A stretch of 56,210 nucleotides of DNA from Pseudomonadota bacterium (GTDB taxonomy: Bacteria; Myxococcota_A; Polyangia; Polyangiales; Polyangiaceae): positions 1 to 56,210 of the forward strand of contig JAEXCN010000382.1 in assembly GCA_023402175.1 (NCBI GenBank), read 5' to 3'. Within the stretch, counting starts at the first letter, position 1, and each line of letters starts with the position of its first letter. Positions 44,704 through 53,144 of this stretch are shown here, in pieces. Below the pieces are notes generated by a model. That model saw only the letters and a list, made by a program, of their open reading frames with translations, ran no database searches and was not told the DNA's origin. The translations under genes and the position numbers were made by a program.

Positions 44704-45039
44704 TCAGAGCTCGACGGCCTTGCCGCCGTCCTTGCCGCCCAGCTCGATGGCCTTGCCGCCATCCTTGCCGCCGAGCTCGATGGCCTTGCCGCCGTCCTTG
44801 CCGCCCAGCTCGATGGCCTTGCCGCCGTCCTTGCCGCCGAGCTCGATGACCTTGCCACCGTCCTTACCGCCGAGCTCGATGACCTTGCCACCGTCTTTAC
44901 CGCCGAGCTCTTCAGCAGCGGGCTCGTCCTGGGTCGTTCCGACGGTGGTGTCGGCGCTGGCAGCGCTGACGACCGTGAACGCGAGCGCGATCGCGCTGAA
45001 AGAGAAGGTGCTGAACAGCAGGTGCGAACGCTTCATCAT
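44704..45039 (-). CDS. Small secreted protein of six 11-residue repeats
   Basis: 111 residues from the ATG at 45039 (an adjacent ATG at 45036 is equally good); AAGGAG sits four to seven bases upstream. A Sec signal (MMKRSHLLFSTFSFSAIALA, cleavage probably after ASA before DTTVG) is followed by an acidic stretch (TTQDEPAAEE), then six tandem copies of LGGKDGGKxIE with x = Val or Ala (the last copy has VE), ending in Leu. There is no other mature domain. Repeats with conserved Gly, Lys and Asp suggest a modified or metal/surface-binding peptide; a multi-core substrate of the nearby radical SAM enzyme is one hypothesis. The longer frame to 45312 is rejected. Same direction as the two-component genes, 100 bases after the kinase. 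Confidence 0.82.
   Translation of the reverse strand: MMKRSHLLFSTFSFSAIALAFTVVSAASADTTVGTTQDEPAAEELGGKDGGKVIELGGKDGGKVIELGGKDGGKAIELGGKDGGKAIELGGKDGGKAIELGGKDGGKAVEL
44710..44907 (-). repeat. Six 33-bp tandem repeats coding LGGKDGGKxIE
   Basis: Six in-frame copies of a 33-base unit that differ mainly at a few silent positions and the Val/Ala codon. High DNA identity between units indicates recent duplication or homogenisation, and the unit length keeps the frame, so copy number can vary freely between strains. Confidence 0.95.
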
Positions 45040-45041
45040 CT

Positions 45042-45091
45042 GACTCCTTGGGATGTGTCCCATGCCCCTTGAACGTCGGGGCCAAGGAGTC
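45042..45091 (-). promoter_or_regulatory. RBS-sequestering hairpin of the repeat-protein leader
   Basis: In the leader of the repeat-protein mRNA a perfect 10-bp inverted repeat (GACTCCTTGG and CCAAGGAGTC on the plus strand) puts the Shine-Dalgarno AAGGAG (45044-45049) entirely in a stem; an inner CCCC/GGGG pairing further closes the loop. Translation would require opening by a ligand, protein, temperature or ribosome. The nature of the trigger is not visible. Confidence 0.6.
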
Positions 45092-45127
45092 TTTACGGCG
45101 TCGTCGGACCGGCTGCCTGAAAGTGGG

Positions 45128-45143
45128 ATGAAGATGTCTTCAT
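45128..45143. promoter_or_regulatory. Palindrome upstream of the repeat protein, candidate operator
   Basis: ATGAAGA-TG-TCTTCAT is a perfect 7-bp palindrome about 90 bases upstream of the repeat-protein start, overlapping the histidine kinase stop codon. It may be a regulator site for a separate repeat-gene promoter, although OmpR-type regulators more often bind direct repeats. Confidence 0.25.
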
Positions 45144-46567
45144 GTGGCGCCGCCCGCCGCTGCGACCGGAGATATTGCGGGCAGGCGGACGACGAAACGT
45201 GTCGGTTTGGCCGTCGAATCGAGGACGAGGGCGCCTCCGTGACGCACGGCGACCTCGCGTGCGATCCCGAGGCCCAGGCCTGCTCCCGAGATCGCACGCG
45301 CGTCTGCACCACGATGGAAGTGCTCGAAGATTCGATCCCTGTCCTCCTCGGCGACGCCTGATCCGTCGTTCTCGACGAGGATGCGAACCTGCCGGTCGTC
45401 CGGCGCTTCGACTCGGACCCGCACCGGCTCGTCTCCGGTCCCGTGCTCGACCGCGTTGTCGACGAGGTTGCGGATCATGCGAACGAGATCGACGCGGACG
45501 CCGCGGATCCGAGCATCGTCACCGGCGACCTCGACCGGCGGTGCACCAGGAGCGCGCGCTCGTGAAGCGGCGATCGCCTCCGTGATCACGTCGCGGACGT
45601 CGAGAGTCTCCGGCGGCATCGTCGAACCGCGCGTGCCCGAGCGCGCGACGACGAGCAGGTCCTCGGCGAGGTGCGCGAGGCGCTTCGTGTCGTCGAGCGC
45701 TTCACCCAGGAACGATTCGTACTCGGCGCGGGTACGCGGGCGGCGAAGCGCGAGCTCGAGCTCGCCTCGCAGGACCGCGAGCGGCGAGCGCAGCTCGTGA
45801 GCAGCGTGCGATGCGAAGCGTCGCTCGGTCTCGAGGAGCTTCCCGAGACGGCTCATCATCTCGCGCATCGCCGCTGCGAGAGCGACAACCTCTTCGTCCT
45901 GTGGTCCACCGGCGTCGAAGCGGACGTCGAGCTCGCCAGAAGCGACGCGACGGGCCGATCTCGCGAGGTCCTCGATCCCGCGCGTCGTACGTCGTCCGAA
46001 CCACCATCCGATCGCAAGTCCGGTGGGGATCGACGCGAGGAGGACCCACCAGCCGACGGCCAGGAGTTGCTGCGCGTCGGCGTCCATGTCGCGCCGGGAC
46101 GCGGCGAGGAGCAGGTACAGCTTCTCCGGTGTGCCTTTCACCTCGACGAGGACGCCGCGTAACGTCGAGCCGCGGAACTTGAAGTCGAAGCAGTCGCCGA
46201 AGCGCGACGATTGATCGATCGACACGCCGATCTCGCTCAGCGACGGCGCGTGTAAGAACGACGGCGTGTCGGCGACGAGCGAGCCGTCGGCGCGATACAG
46301 CGCGCCGTAGGTCACGAGTTGCTCGAGCGGATCGGGTTCGGGCTCGTCCTCGTTGTCCTTTTCCTTTGCCTCGTATTCGGCCTCGAGCGCCTTTCGGCCG
46401 ACGAGCGCGACGGCGTTTCCTTCCACCTGCGCGCGGGCACGCAGACCGCGATCGAGGTCGTACACCTGCACGCGCTGGAAAGAGACGAGCGTGACGAGAC
46501 GCGACGTGATGAGGAGAGCACTCGCCCCGAGCGCGAAGTAGAGCCCGAGTCGATGCCGGAGCTTCAC
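45140..46567 (-). CDS. Two-component sensor histidine kinase
   Basis: 475 residues from the GTG at 46567, overlapping the response regulator stop (GTGA). An N-terminal transmembrane helix (about 8-30), a periplasmic sensing region of about 135 residues with an acidic stretch (EAKEKDNEDEPEPDP) and two Cys-free beta-like segments, a second helix (about 168-190), a HAMP domain (RRTTRGIEDLARSARRVASGELDVRF), the H-box RFASHAAHELRSPLAVL (phospho-acceptor His257), N-box (MIRNLVDNAVEHG), G1 (VENDGSGVAEEDRDRIFEHF) and G2 (GAGLGLGIAREVAVRHGG). Complete and probably active. The stimulus is unknown. Confidence 0.94.
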   Translation of the reverse strand: MKLRHRLGLYFALGASALLITSRLVTLVSFQRVQVYDLDRGLRARAQVEGNAVALVGRKALEAEYEAKEKDNEDEPEPDPLEQLVTYGALYRADGSLVADTPSFLHAPSLSEIGVSIDQSSRFGDCFDFKFRGSTLRGVLVEVKGTPEKLYLLLAASRRDMDADAQQLLAVGWWVLLASIPTGLAIGWWFGRRTTRGIEDLARSARRVASGELDVRFDAGGPQDEEVVALAAAMREMMSRLGKLLETERRFASHAAHELRSPLAVLRGELELALRRPRTRAEYESFLGEALDDTKRLAHLAEDLLVVARSGTRGSTMPPETLDVRDVITEAIAASRARAPGAPPVEVAGDDARIRGVRVDLVRMIRNLVDNAVEHGTGDEPVRVRVEAPDDRQVRILVENDGSGVAEEDRDRIFEHFHRGADARAISGAGLGLGIAREVAVRHGGALVLDSTAKPTRFVVRLPAISPVAAAGGAT

Positions 46568-47238
46568 GCGGTCCCTTCGAGGAGCATCATGCGGTAGCCG
46601 ACGCCGCGCACCGTCTCGATGAGAGGCCCCGCGGCGCCGAGCTTCTCGCGGAGGTTCTTGACGTTGACCTCGATGACGTTGCTCCCCGGATCGCGGACCG
46701 TCTCCCAGACCTGGCTCAAGATCTCGCTTCGGGGGACCACACGGCCGGCGTTCCGCGCGAGCAGGACGAGCAGCGAGTATTCGCGCGGCGTGAGATCGAG
46801 TCGCGTTCCGTGCACGTGGACGATGTGCTCGACGAGCTCGATCGTGAGCGTTCCGACGCGGAGCGTCTGCGGCTCGGACTGGCCACGACGGATCGCGGCG
46901 CGCACGCGAGCGAGCAGCTCCTCGAGCTCGAACGGCTTCGTCATGTAGTCGTCCGCTCCGGCATCGAGGCCGGTCACGCGCTCGCCGACCTCTCCCCGCG
47001 CCGTTAGCATCAGGATCGGTACGTTGCTCGCCGAGCGCCGGATCTCGCGACAGACGGTGACGCCGTCGAGATCGGGCAACATCCAGTCGAGCACGATGAG
47101 CGAATAGGCGATGTGGATCGCCTGCGTGAGCGCGTCTCGCCCGCGGCTGCACGTGTCGACCACGTACCCTTCTTCGGTCAGGGCCTGCGCAAGGAAGCGA
47201 GCGAGCTTCTTGTCGTCCTCGACGACGAGCACCTTCAT
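46564..47238 (-). CDS. OmpR/PhoB-family response regulator
   Basis: 224 residues. Receiver domain with the acidic pocket VVEDD (Asp8, Asp9), phospho-acceptor Asp51 in VLDWMLPDLDG, Thr79 and Lys101 in TKPFELEELLARV. C-terminal winged helix DNA-binding domain with LDLTPREYSLLVLLARNAGRVVPRSEILSQVW and VNVKNLREKLG...IETVRGVGYRM. Coupled to the kinase by a four-base overlap. It follows the GH13-radical SAM gene by 63 bases in the same direction. Probable targets are the repeat protein and the GH13-radical SAM gene; this is inference. Confidence 0.95.
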   Translation of the reverse strand: MKVLVVEDDKKLARFLAQALTEEGYVVDTCSRGRDALTQAIHIAYSLIVLDWMLPDLDGVTVCREIRRSASNVPILMLTARGEVGERVTGLDAGADDYMTKPFELEELLARVRAAIRRGQSEPQTLRVGTLTIELVEHIVHVHGTRLDLTPREYSLLVLLARNAGRVVPRSEILSQVWETVRDPGSNVIEVNVKNLREKLGAAGPLIETVRGVGYRMMLLEGTA

Positions 47239-47301
47239 CGGGGTGCCGCCATGATTAGCAGCCGCCGCGGCCGGGAGAGAAGCGGAGCGTGCGGCGTGGG
47301 C

Positions 47302-50300
47302 TCAGATCGGAGGTCCGATCGGAGCCGGGATGCAGTCCACGGGCCCGCTCGGCCCGCAGAGCCGCGCGAATCCCGCATCACGGCGGAGCTGTTCAGCCGC
47401 GGGCGCGTTCCAGAGGTCGGCAAGCGGGAACTGCGTGACGTTGCCGAGGATCGGGCCGAAGAAGTCTCGGATGCGGACGTCCCCATTCGGCTCGACGTGC
47501 ACGGACTCCCACGGCGTGCGGCACGGATGGATCGCGCACCGGTTCGCCGTCTCGTCCGCCTCGAGAAAAGCACGCGTCTCATCGTCGAGCCGGCAACGCC
47601 AGACCGCGAGGCTCTGCGTGTGATCGACCATGACGAGGCCCTGCGCACGGCCTCGAGCGAGCGCACGTCCGACGGCTTCTCGGACCTTGCTCGAGCTCGG
47701 TGACACGAGCGATCGCTTCGCGAACGGCGTCGCCGCGACGCCCTCTTCGAGCTTGATCCAGTCGAGACCGAGCTCCGCGCCGAGATCGACGATGGCGTCG
47801 AGCTCCCGCAGGTTCTGTTGGAGGACGACGACGGACAGGCCCAGCCGGAGATCGATTCCCTCGGACTTCCGCCATCCGAGCACGCGGCAGAGGTTCTCGC
47901 AGACGTCGTCGAGGCGGCCTCCCGTACGGATCGCATCGTTCGTCGCCGCGGTCGCCCCGTCGAGCGAGACGGAGATCGACGACACGCCGCGCATGACGAG
48001 CCGTTCGGCGTTCGAGAGCGTCAAGAGCACGCCGTTCGTGAGCAGGTGGGCGACGTACGGCTCGCTCCTTCGTGCGCGCGCGATCGCGTCGAGGACGTCG
48101 AAGAAGATCGGCGCCGTCATTGACTCGCCGCCGTGGACGAACGCGAAGTAATCACCGAACGCGAGATCGCTCGCGAGCGCATCGAGCACCGCGGGCGTCA
48201 TCGTCCGCGCGGTTCCGTCCTTCGTGCGTTCCGGCGCGTGCGTGATGCAGTGCTCGCATCGCAGGTTGCACCGCTCCGTCACCGCGAAGAAGAAGCGGGT
48301 CGGCCGAGCCGTGGCGACAGGTGACGCCGAGACGAAGTCCCGATCGCGGAGGACCAGGTTCCGTCGCGCCGTCACGACCGAGATCCCTCGGGCTCCCGCT
48401 CTCTCCCGTCGCGCGACGATCGCCGAGCATGGCGGCATCGTCACGATGGCGCCGGTCACCTCTGCTCCGCCGGTCAGCGCCATCGGCACGAGCCGCGGCA
48501 GCTCGTCGTCTTCGAGCTCGATCGTCTTCGGCTCGCTGTCGAAGCTCAGCGCCACATCGACGACGTCGCCGTCGGTCTCGCGGCGATACACGAGCGTCGT
48601 CTCGTCCGCGAACAAGAGACGCAGGCTCCCGGAACGCAGCGCCTCGGACGAGCGGCGCGCGTCGAGGAGCGATCGCACGAGCGCGAGCATCGCCGGATCG
48701 CGACGGCTCGACGTCCATGGCATCGGCATGCGATCCGGCCACACATCCTCGGGGTCATGGCCTCGTTCGTCGGACCGGAGGCCGTGCTCCTCGCCGTAGA
48801 GGAGCATCGGAATGCCCGGCATCGTCGCGAGCAGCGTGTAGCCGGAGGCGAGCCTCGCCGCGGGGCCGTTCGCAGCAGCACGCGAGGCAATGCGCTGGTG
48901 ATCGTGCGTCGAGAGGAAGCGGACGGCGTGCACGCGAGCGTCCCCTCCGCGCAGGAGATCGCTCCGCGCCAGCTTCGCGAATGCCTCGGCGGCGCTCGCG
49001 TCCGGCCGGCAGACGAGATCGCCGATGGCCTCGTGGAAGCCGAAGTCGGTCGCCGCGTCGATGACGCCCTCGCTCCGCCATCGCCACGCGTGTTGCGGCA
49101 CGACCTCGCCGAGGACGACGCCGTCGGGGACGAGCTCGCGGAAGCGTCGGCGGATCTTGCGACCGAGATCGAGCGGCACCTCGGCGGTCATGTCGAGCCG
49201 GAGCCCACTCGCGCCGAGCTTCGCCCAGAACGCAACGGCATCGAGCGCGAGCTCCTGCACCTCGGGGTTCGTCTGATCGAGGAGCGGCGCATCGGTGCGC
49301 TTGCCGTAGTGAACGAGGCGCCCGTGATCCCAGAGGAACCAGCTCGCCCAGCACGACGCCGCGCCGTGCTTCTCGACGTCTTCGTACGGCGGGAACCCGC
49401 GCCCGGCGTGCGCGAAGCTGATGTCCTGGACGATGCGCATCCCGCGCGCACGGGCATCACGCACGAGGGCCTCGTACGCACGCTCTCCACCGAGCGCTGG
49501 ATCGACGCGCAGCGGATCGACGAGATCGTACCGATGCGCGCTCGCGCCGACGTGCACCGGCGTGAGGTAGAGCGTATCGATCCCGAGCGCGGCGAGATCA
49601 TCGAGCGAACGGCGGATCCCTTCGAGGTGTCCGCCGGCCGCTGCTCGCTTGCCAGGATCCCGCTCCCAGCTCGGGCGATCGTGCTCGGGTCGGAAACGAT
49701 CGACGAAGATCGTGTAGACCGTGGCCTTCTTCCACCACGCGGGCAGACGCTCGCGTGCGGGTCCCCGTGACCAGCGCGCCTCGAAGCGCGTCGTGCCGCA
49801 CTCGAGCGCGACGAGGATCGACGGCGCGGAGGCCGCGAGCGTCGCCGTGAAGAAGACGTGCTCGTCCTCGTCGAACGCGCGCTCGACCTTTGCGGGCGTC
49901 CACGTCTTGCCCTCGTCCTCGCTCCAGACGATCGCGACGTCGTCCTCGAACGATCGTCGCACGCCGACGAGGATGCGGAGACCGCCGCGGTCGAGCTCTT
50001 CGATCCACGGAGACGCCGGAGCGAACAGCCACGGCTCGGGCGCGCCGTCGACGGAGATGACGCTGTTGCGGAGCGCGCCCGAGCTGCGCGTGCGCTCGTT
50101 CGCCGGATCGAGCACCCAGCGCATGTCCCCCGACGCGTCCGTCACGCGGAGCTTGTACTGGTAGACGCCCGCGGGGAGCGCGATCGTGCGCGCGAACGTC
50201 CCGTCCTCTTCTCGCCGAAGCTCGATCGGGGTCCGCCAGTCCGACGTCTCGCCGAACAGATCGACGCGCGCGATCTTCCCTTCGGCACGGTAGGCGAATC

Positions 50301-50331
50301 GCTGACCTACGCTGGAACGTCGATGATCCAC
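47302..50331 (-). CDS. GH13 glycosidase fused to radical SAM/SPASM-like protein
   Basis: A single frame of about 1009 residues from a GTG at 50331; starts up to 50418 are possible, but the latter would overlap the divergent PHP start. Residues 1-90 form a CBM48-like early-set domain (YRAEGKIARVDLFGETSDW). Residues 185-620 form a GH13 alpha-amylase-type barrel with all catalytic residues: GLRLDM (nucleophile Asp380), LGEVV (acid Glu409) and STHDH (Asp477). Residues about 675-1009 are a radical SAM domain with CNLRCEHC (Cys688, Cys692, Cys695), HGGE, SVSLDG, and a SPASM-like C-terminus (WRC, NRC, HPC, LCG, DCIP). Combining carbohydrate hydrolysis and radical chemistry in one chain is unusual. 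The radical SAM half may modify a peptide such as the nearby repeat protein. Confidence 0.9.
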   Translation of the reverse strand: MDHRRSSVGQRFAYRAEGKIARVDLFGETSDWRTPIELRREEDGTFARTIALPAGVYQYKLRVTDASGDMRWVLDPANERTRSSGALRNSVISVDGAPEPWLFAPASPWIEELDRGGLRILVGVRRSFEDDVAIVWSEDEGKTWTPAKVERAFDEDEHVFFTATLAASAPSILVALECGTTRFEARWSRGPARERLPAWWKKATVYTIFVDRFRPEHDRPSWERDPGKRAAAGGHLEGIRRSLDDLAALGIDTLYLTPVHVGASAHRYDLVDPLRVDPALGGERAYEALVRDARARGMRIVQDISFAHAGRGFPPYEDVEKHGAASCWASWFLWDHGRLVHYGKRTDAPLLDQTNPEVQELALDAVAFWAKLGASGLRLDMTAEVPLDLGRKIRRRFRELVPDGVVLGEVVPQHAWRWRSEGVIDAATDFGFHEAIGDLVCRPDASAAEAFAKLARSDLLRGGDARVHAVRFLSTHDHQRIASRAAANGPAARLASGYTLLATMPGIPMLLYGEEHGLRSDERGHDPEDVWPDRMPMPWTSSRRDPAMLALVRSLLDARRSSEALRSGSLRLLFADETTLVYRRETDGDVVDVALSFDSEPKTIELEDDELPRLVPMALTGGAEVTGAIVTMPPCSAIVARRERAGARGISVVTARRNLVLRDRDFVSASPVATARPTRFFFAVTERCNLRCEHCITHAPERTKDGTARTMTPAVLDALASDLAFGDYFAFVHGGESMTAPIFFDVLDAIARARRSEPYVAHLLTNGVLLTLSNAERLVMRGVSSISVSLDGATAATNDAIRTGGRLDDVCENLCRVLGWRKSEGIDLRLGLSVVVLQQNLRELDAIVDLGAELGLDWIKLEEGVAATPFAKRSLVSPSSSKVREAVGRALARGRAQGLVMVDHTQSLAVWRCRLDDETRAFLEADETANRCAIHPCRTPWESVHVEPNGDVRIRDFFGPILGNVTQFPLADLWNAPAAEQLRRDAGFARLCGPSGPVDCIPAPIGPPI

Positions 50332-50416
50332 GATGCGGCTCTCGCTTCGGACCGGCGATCGTAGCGGAAGTATCACCTTGCCGATGACGAACCCGTGAGT
50401 CAGCGTATCGGCCACC

Positions 50417-51295
50417 ATGTTCGTCGCGACCGATCTCCACGGCCACACGCAATACTCGGATGGCCGCGCGACGCCCGAGGAGTACGTCGAGTTCCGACGC
50501 GCCCTCGGAATGAAGGCGATCGCGATCGCCGATCATGACGTGCTCGCCGGAGTCCGCCAGGGCGCTCTCGCCGCCGAGCAGGCCGGCATGCTCTTCATCC
50601 CTGCGCTCGAGGTCACGGCGCATCTGCACTACGGGCAGTCCGGCGAAGAGCAGTTCCACGTGCTTGCGTATTACCCGCACGACGTCGTCGACGGCATGCA
50701 GCTCGAGAGCAAACGCTTCTACCAGCGCGGTCTGCTCGTCCAGCGGCGGTGGAAGGAGCTGGTGCTCGAGTGGCTCGCGAAGCTGCCCGTCGACGACCGC
50801 GAGGCGCTCGATCCCGATGGCGAGCTCGAGAAGCTCCCGCCTCACGCGTTCCCTGCGCTCCAGTCGATGATCCTCCGCATCGTCGAGCGGCGGCGTCCGC
50901 TCTTCGAGGCGTTCCGCGATCACCACGTCCTCTTCTGGCACAGCGAAGGACCGAACAAGGACCTCTTCGGCTGGACGCCCGAGGAAGCGATCGATGCGAT
51001 CGCGGCGGACGGCGCGGTCGACGTGATCGCCCATCCGACGCGTTACCGCGACAAGGATCGGACGCTGAAGGTGATCGACCACGCGCGCGGCGTCGAGGTC
51101 TACACCTCGCGCCACAAGGCGGAAGTCGCCGCGTACTATCGCGAGCTCGCTGAGTCGAAGGGCAAGTACTGGACGTCGTCGTCGGACGACCACCAGAACG
51201 CGCGCTACATCCGGCCGCCGTGCGGCACGCCGCTGCGGACGCTCGAGCGGATCTGTAAGAAGACGATGAAGCTCGCGTCGATCATCGCAGCCTGA
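50417..51295 (+). CDS. PHP-domain metal-dependent phosphoesterase
   Basis: 292 residues, ATG at 50417. PHP motifs are ordered as in the family: DLHGHTQYSDG (Asp6, His8, His10), IADHD (His40), ALEVTA (Glu65), IAHPTR and SSDDHQ near the C-terminus. Related enzymes hydrolyse nucleoside 3',5'-bisphosphates or histidinol phosphate; the middle insertion (residues 90-180) differs, so the substrate is uncertain. Cytoplasmic. Divergent from the GH13-radical SAM gene with an 85-base shared upstream region. Confidence 0.9.
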   Translation: MFVATDLHGHTQYSDGRATPEEYVEFRRALGMKAIAIADHDVLAGVRQGALAAEQAGMLFIPALEVTAHLHYGQSGEEQFHVLAYYPHDVVDGMQLESKRFYQRGLLVQRRWKELVLEWLAKLPVDDREALDPDGELEKLPPHAFPALQSMILRIVERRRPLFEAFRDHHVLFWHSEGPNKDLFGWTPEEAIDAIAADGAVDVIAHPTRYRDKDRTLKVIDHARGVEVYTSRHKAEVAAYYRELAESKGKYWTSSSDDHQNARYIRPPCGTPLRTLERICKKTMKLASIIAA

Positions 51296-51617
51296 CCCCT
51301 TGCCGAAGCCAACACCGGCTCTCCTCCGCTTCCCTTCGCAGCGAGCTCGCGCGTCAGACCGCGCAACGCGGTCAACGAGTCACCGTCCATTTCAGGGCCT
51401 TCCCCGACGGGTCCGCAACGAAGCTCGGAGCCGAGCGCGGGGGCGCTGCTCGAAATGCGCCGGTCGTCTCGCGCGCGGGCAGCCGGCGTAACTGGCTGAA
51501 TTCCTGACGGTTCAAAGAAACTGCAGAAACGCGGTTGCCTGAGGGCAGGTCGTATCCTACACCGGCACTCCGTCACTCTGCGCTGAGTGACTCTTCGCCC
51601 GCGTAGGAGCCCTCGCC
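51296..51617. other. Intergenic region upstream of a lipoprotein gene
   Basis: About 320 bases with no credible gene. It ends in a 7-bp hairpin (GTCACTC/GAGTGAC, 51572-51591) in the leader of the next gene, followed by its Shine-Dalgarno (GGAG). A TATCCT at 51553 might be a -10, but no matching -35 at normal spacing was found. Confidence 0.45.
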
Positions 51618-52745
51618 ATGATCAAGGTTCGCGTCGTCCGTGGCATCCAGACCGGTCTTCCGCTCGCCTCGGGCCTGCTCGCTCTCTCGGGCGTGGTCAC
51701 CGCGTGCACCGCGCCGGACGCAGCCGAGGACTTCGACTCGGACGAGAGCGCGCTCACCGTCACGAACCCCGGCACCGGCGTCTTCGAGCTCGGCTGGGCA
51801 TGGGGCACGCCGACCGGCTACACGTTCACGGCAAAGAACTCGACGGACGAATACGTGCGCGCGCTCGAGAAGATGACGTTCTCGATCCCGGCGCACTTCC
51901 TCTGGTCGCAGCTCCACCCGAGCGACGCGATGCCCGAGGATCTCGATCGGTTGAAGAAGCTCTCCGCGACGGTCTCGATCACCTACTACAAGCAGGGCGC
52001 AAGCTACGGCCACACGTCGGTGAAGTCGACGTCGTGGCAGGGCGACATGACGTACAGCCTCACGGCGCAGACAGCGTCGTTCGTCGTCAATCGCCGCGCG
52101 CAGGCGATGCGGTTCGCGATCGAGATCACGGACACGGGCACGAGCCCGCCGATGAAGAAGACGCTCGATGAGAGCTCCTTCTTCGAGGTCGCGGTCATCG
52201 GCGGAACGCTCCCCGAGAAGACGCTCCTCTTCGACAGCAACGGCGCGGAGCTCCGCAACCGCATCCTCGAGGGTGGTAACCCGGTGCGCGGCGCCGACCT
52301 CGCCCTCGGCTACACCGACTGGCGCGCGGCGACGCTCGTCGATGCCTCCGCGATCGATCGCCAGATCGGCACCGCGACGAGCTACTCGCGGTTCGGCGCG
52401 ATCGAGGTCCCGATCTACGGCGAGCTCGAATACGAGGTCTCCTACGGCGCCGCGATCGACGGCGCCTGGCAGGAAGAGAAGGCGCTCCTCGCGAACGGCA
52501 AGTCGCGCCTCATGCCGCCGATGGGCCGCGTCGCGTACGAGGGCAGCCTCTCGCTCCCGAAGACGGCGCAGAGCCTTCAGCTCTACTTCCACGTGAAGGC
52601 GTTCCTGAAGGTCGACTACTCGAAGCACCAGAACATCACGTGGCGCAAGTACGCCGACGGCGATCGCCGTCTCGTCCGCGAGAAGTGGGACAACGAGAAC
52701 GGCACCGCAAACGACAACTACGACTTCGTGACCGAAGCGCGCTGA
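51618..52745 (+). CDS. Lipoprotein of unknown function
   Basis: 375 residues from the ATG at 51618, with GGAG about nine bases upstream. Signal peptide with lipobox (SGVVTAC, Cys30), then an acidic spacer (AAEDFDSDES). The body is beta-rich (VSITYYKQGASYGHTSVKSTSW, FEVAVIGGTLPEKTLLFDSNG, AIEVPIYGELEYEVSYG, LQLYFHVKAFLKVDYS). No known motif or repeat. Probably exported to the outer membrane. The next gene follows by 18 bases. Confidence 0.75.
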   Translation: MIKVRVVRGIQTGLPLASGLLALSGVVTACTAPDAAEDFDSDESALTVTNPGTGVFELGWAWGTPTGYTFTAKNSTDEYVRALEKMTFSIPAHFLWSQLHPSDAMPEDLDRLKKLSATVSITYYKQGASYGHTSVKSTSWQGDMTYSLTAQTASFVVNRRAQAMRFAIEITDTGTSPPMKKTLDESSFFEVAVIGGTLPEKTLLFDSNGAELRNRILEGGNPVRGADLALGYTDWRAATLVDASAIDRQIGTATSYSRFGAIEVPIYGELEYEVSYGAAIDGAWQEEKALLANGKSRLMPPMGRVAYEGSLSLPKTAQSLQLYFHVKAFLKVDYSKHQNITWRKYADGDRRLVREKWDNENGTANDNYDFVTEAR

Positions 52746-52763
52746 CCGACTAGGCTCCGCGGT

Positions 52764-53144
52764 GTGACGCGCGCCGCGATCAAACATGGTGAAGAGCGCC
52801 TGCGAGCAGCGATGCTCGCAGGAGACGTCGCGACGCTCGACGAGCTGCTCGACGAGTCCGTCGTCTTCATCACGGCGGACGGAGCGCTCGCGCGCAAGGA
52901 GGACGACCTCGACCTCCATCGCTCCGGAGCGCAGAAGCTGACGAAGCTCGCGCCGCGTGGGCTCGTGATCGAGCTACACGGCAACGATGTCGCGATCGCG
53001 TCTGCGCTCGTCGACCTCGAAGGGTCGATCGAGGGCCGCCCGTACTCCGGCACGTATCGCTACGTGCGAACGTGGCGCCGAGATGAAAACGGCAGCTGGC
53101 GCGTGATCGCCGCGGCAACTGTCGGCGTCCACGACAGCGCGTGA
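52764..53144 (+). CDS. DUF4440/NTF2-like protein
   Basis: 126 residues, GTG at 52764. NTF2-like fold pattern: N-terminal helix (HGEERLRAAMLAGDVATLDELL), DESVVFITADGALARKEDDLDLHRSG, AIASALVDLEGSIEGRPYSGTYRYVRTWRRDENGSWRVIAAATV. Probably cytoplasmic. Small-ligand binding or isomerase-like activity is possible. It follows the lipoprotein gene closely and may be cotranscribed. Confidence 0.85.
   Translation: MTRAAIKHGEERLRAAMLAGDVATLDELLDESVVFITADGALARKEDDLDLHRSGAQKLTKLAPRGLVIELHGNDVAIASALVDLEGSIEGRPYSGTYRYVRTWRRDENGSWRVIAAATVGVHDSA

Noticed and set aside
44652..45072. Plus-strand frames over the repeat region (Leu/Ala or Pro/Arg repeats)
   Set aside because: They are mirror translations of the 33-bp repeats; only the minus frame has a signal peptide, Shine-Dalgarno and stop in the right places.
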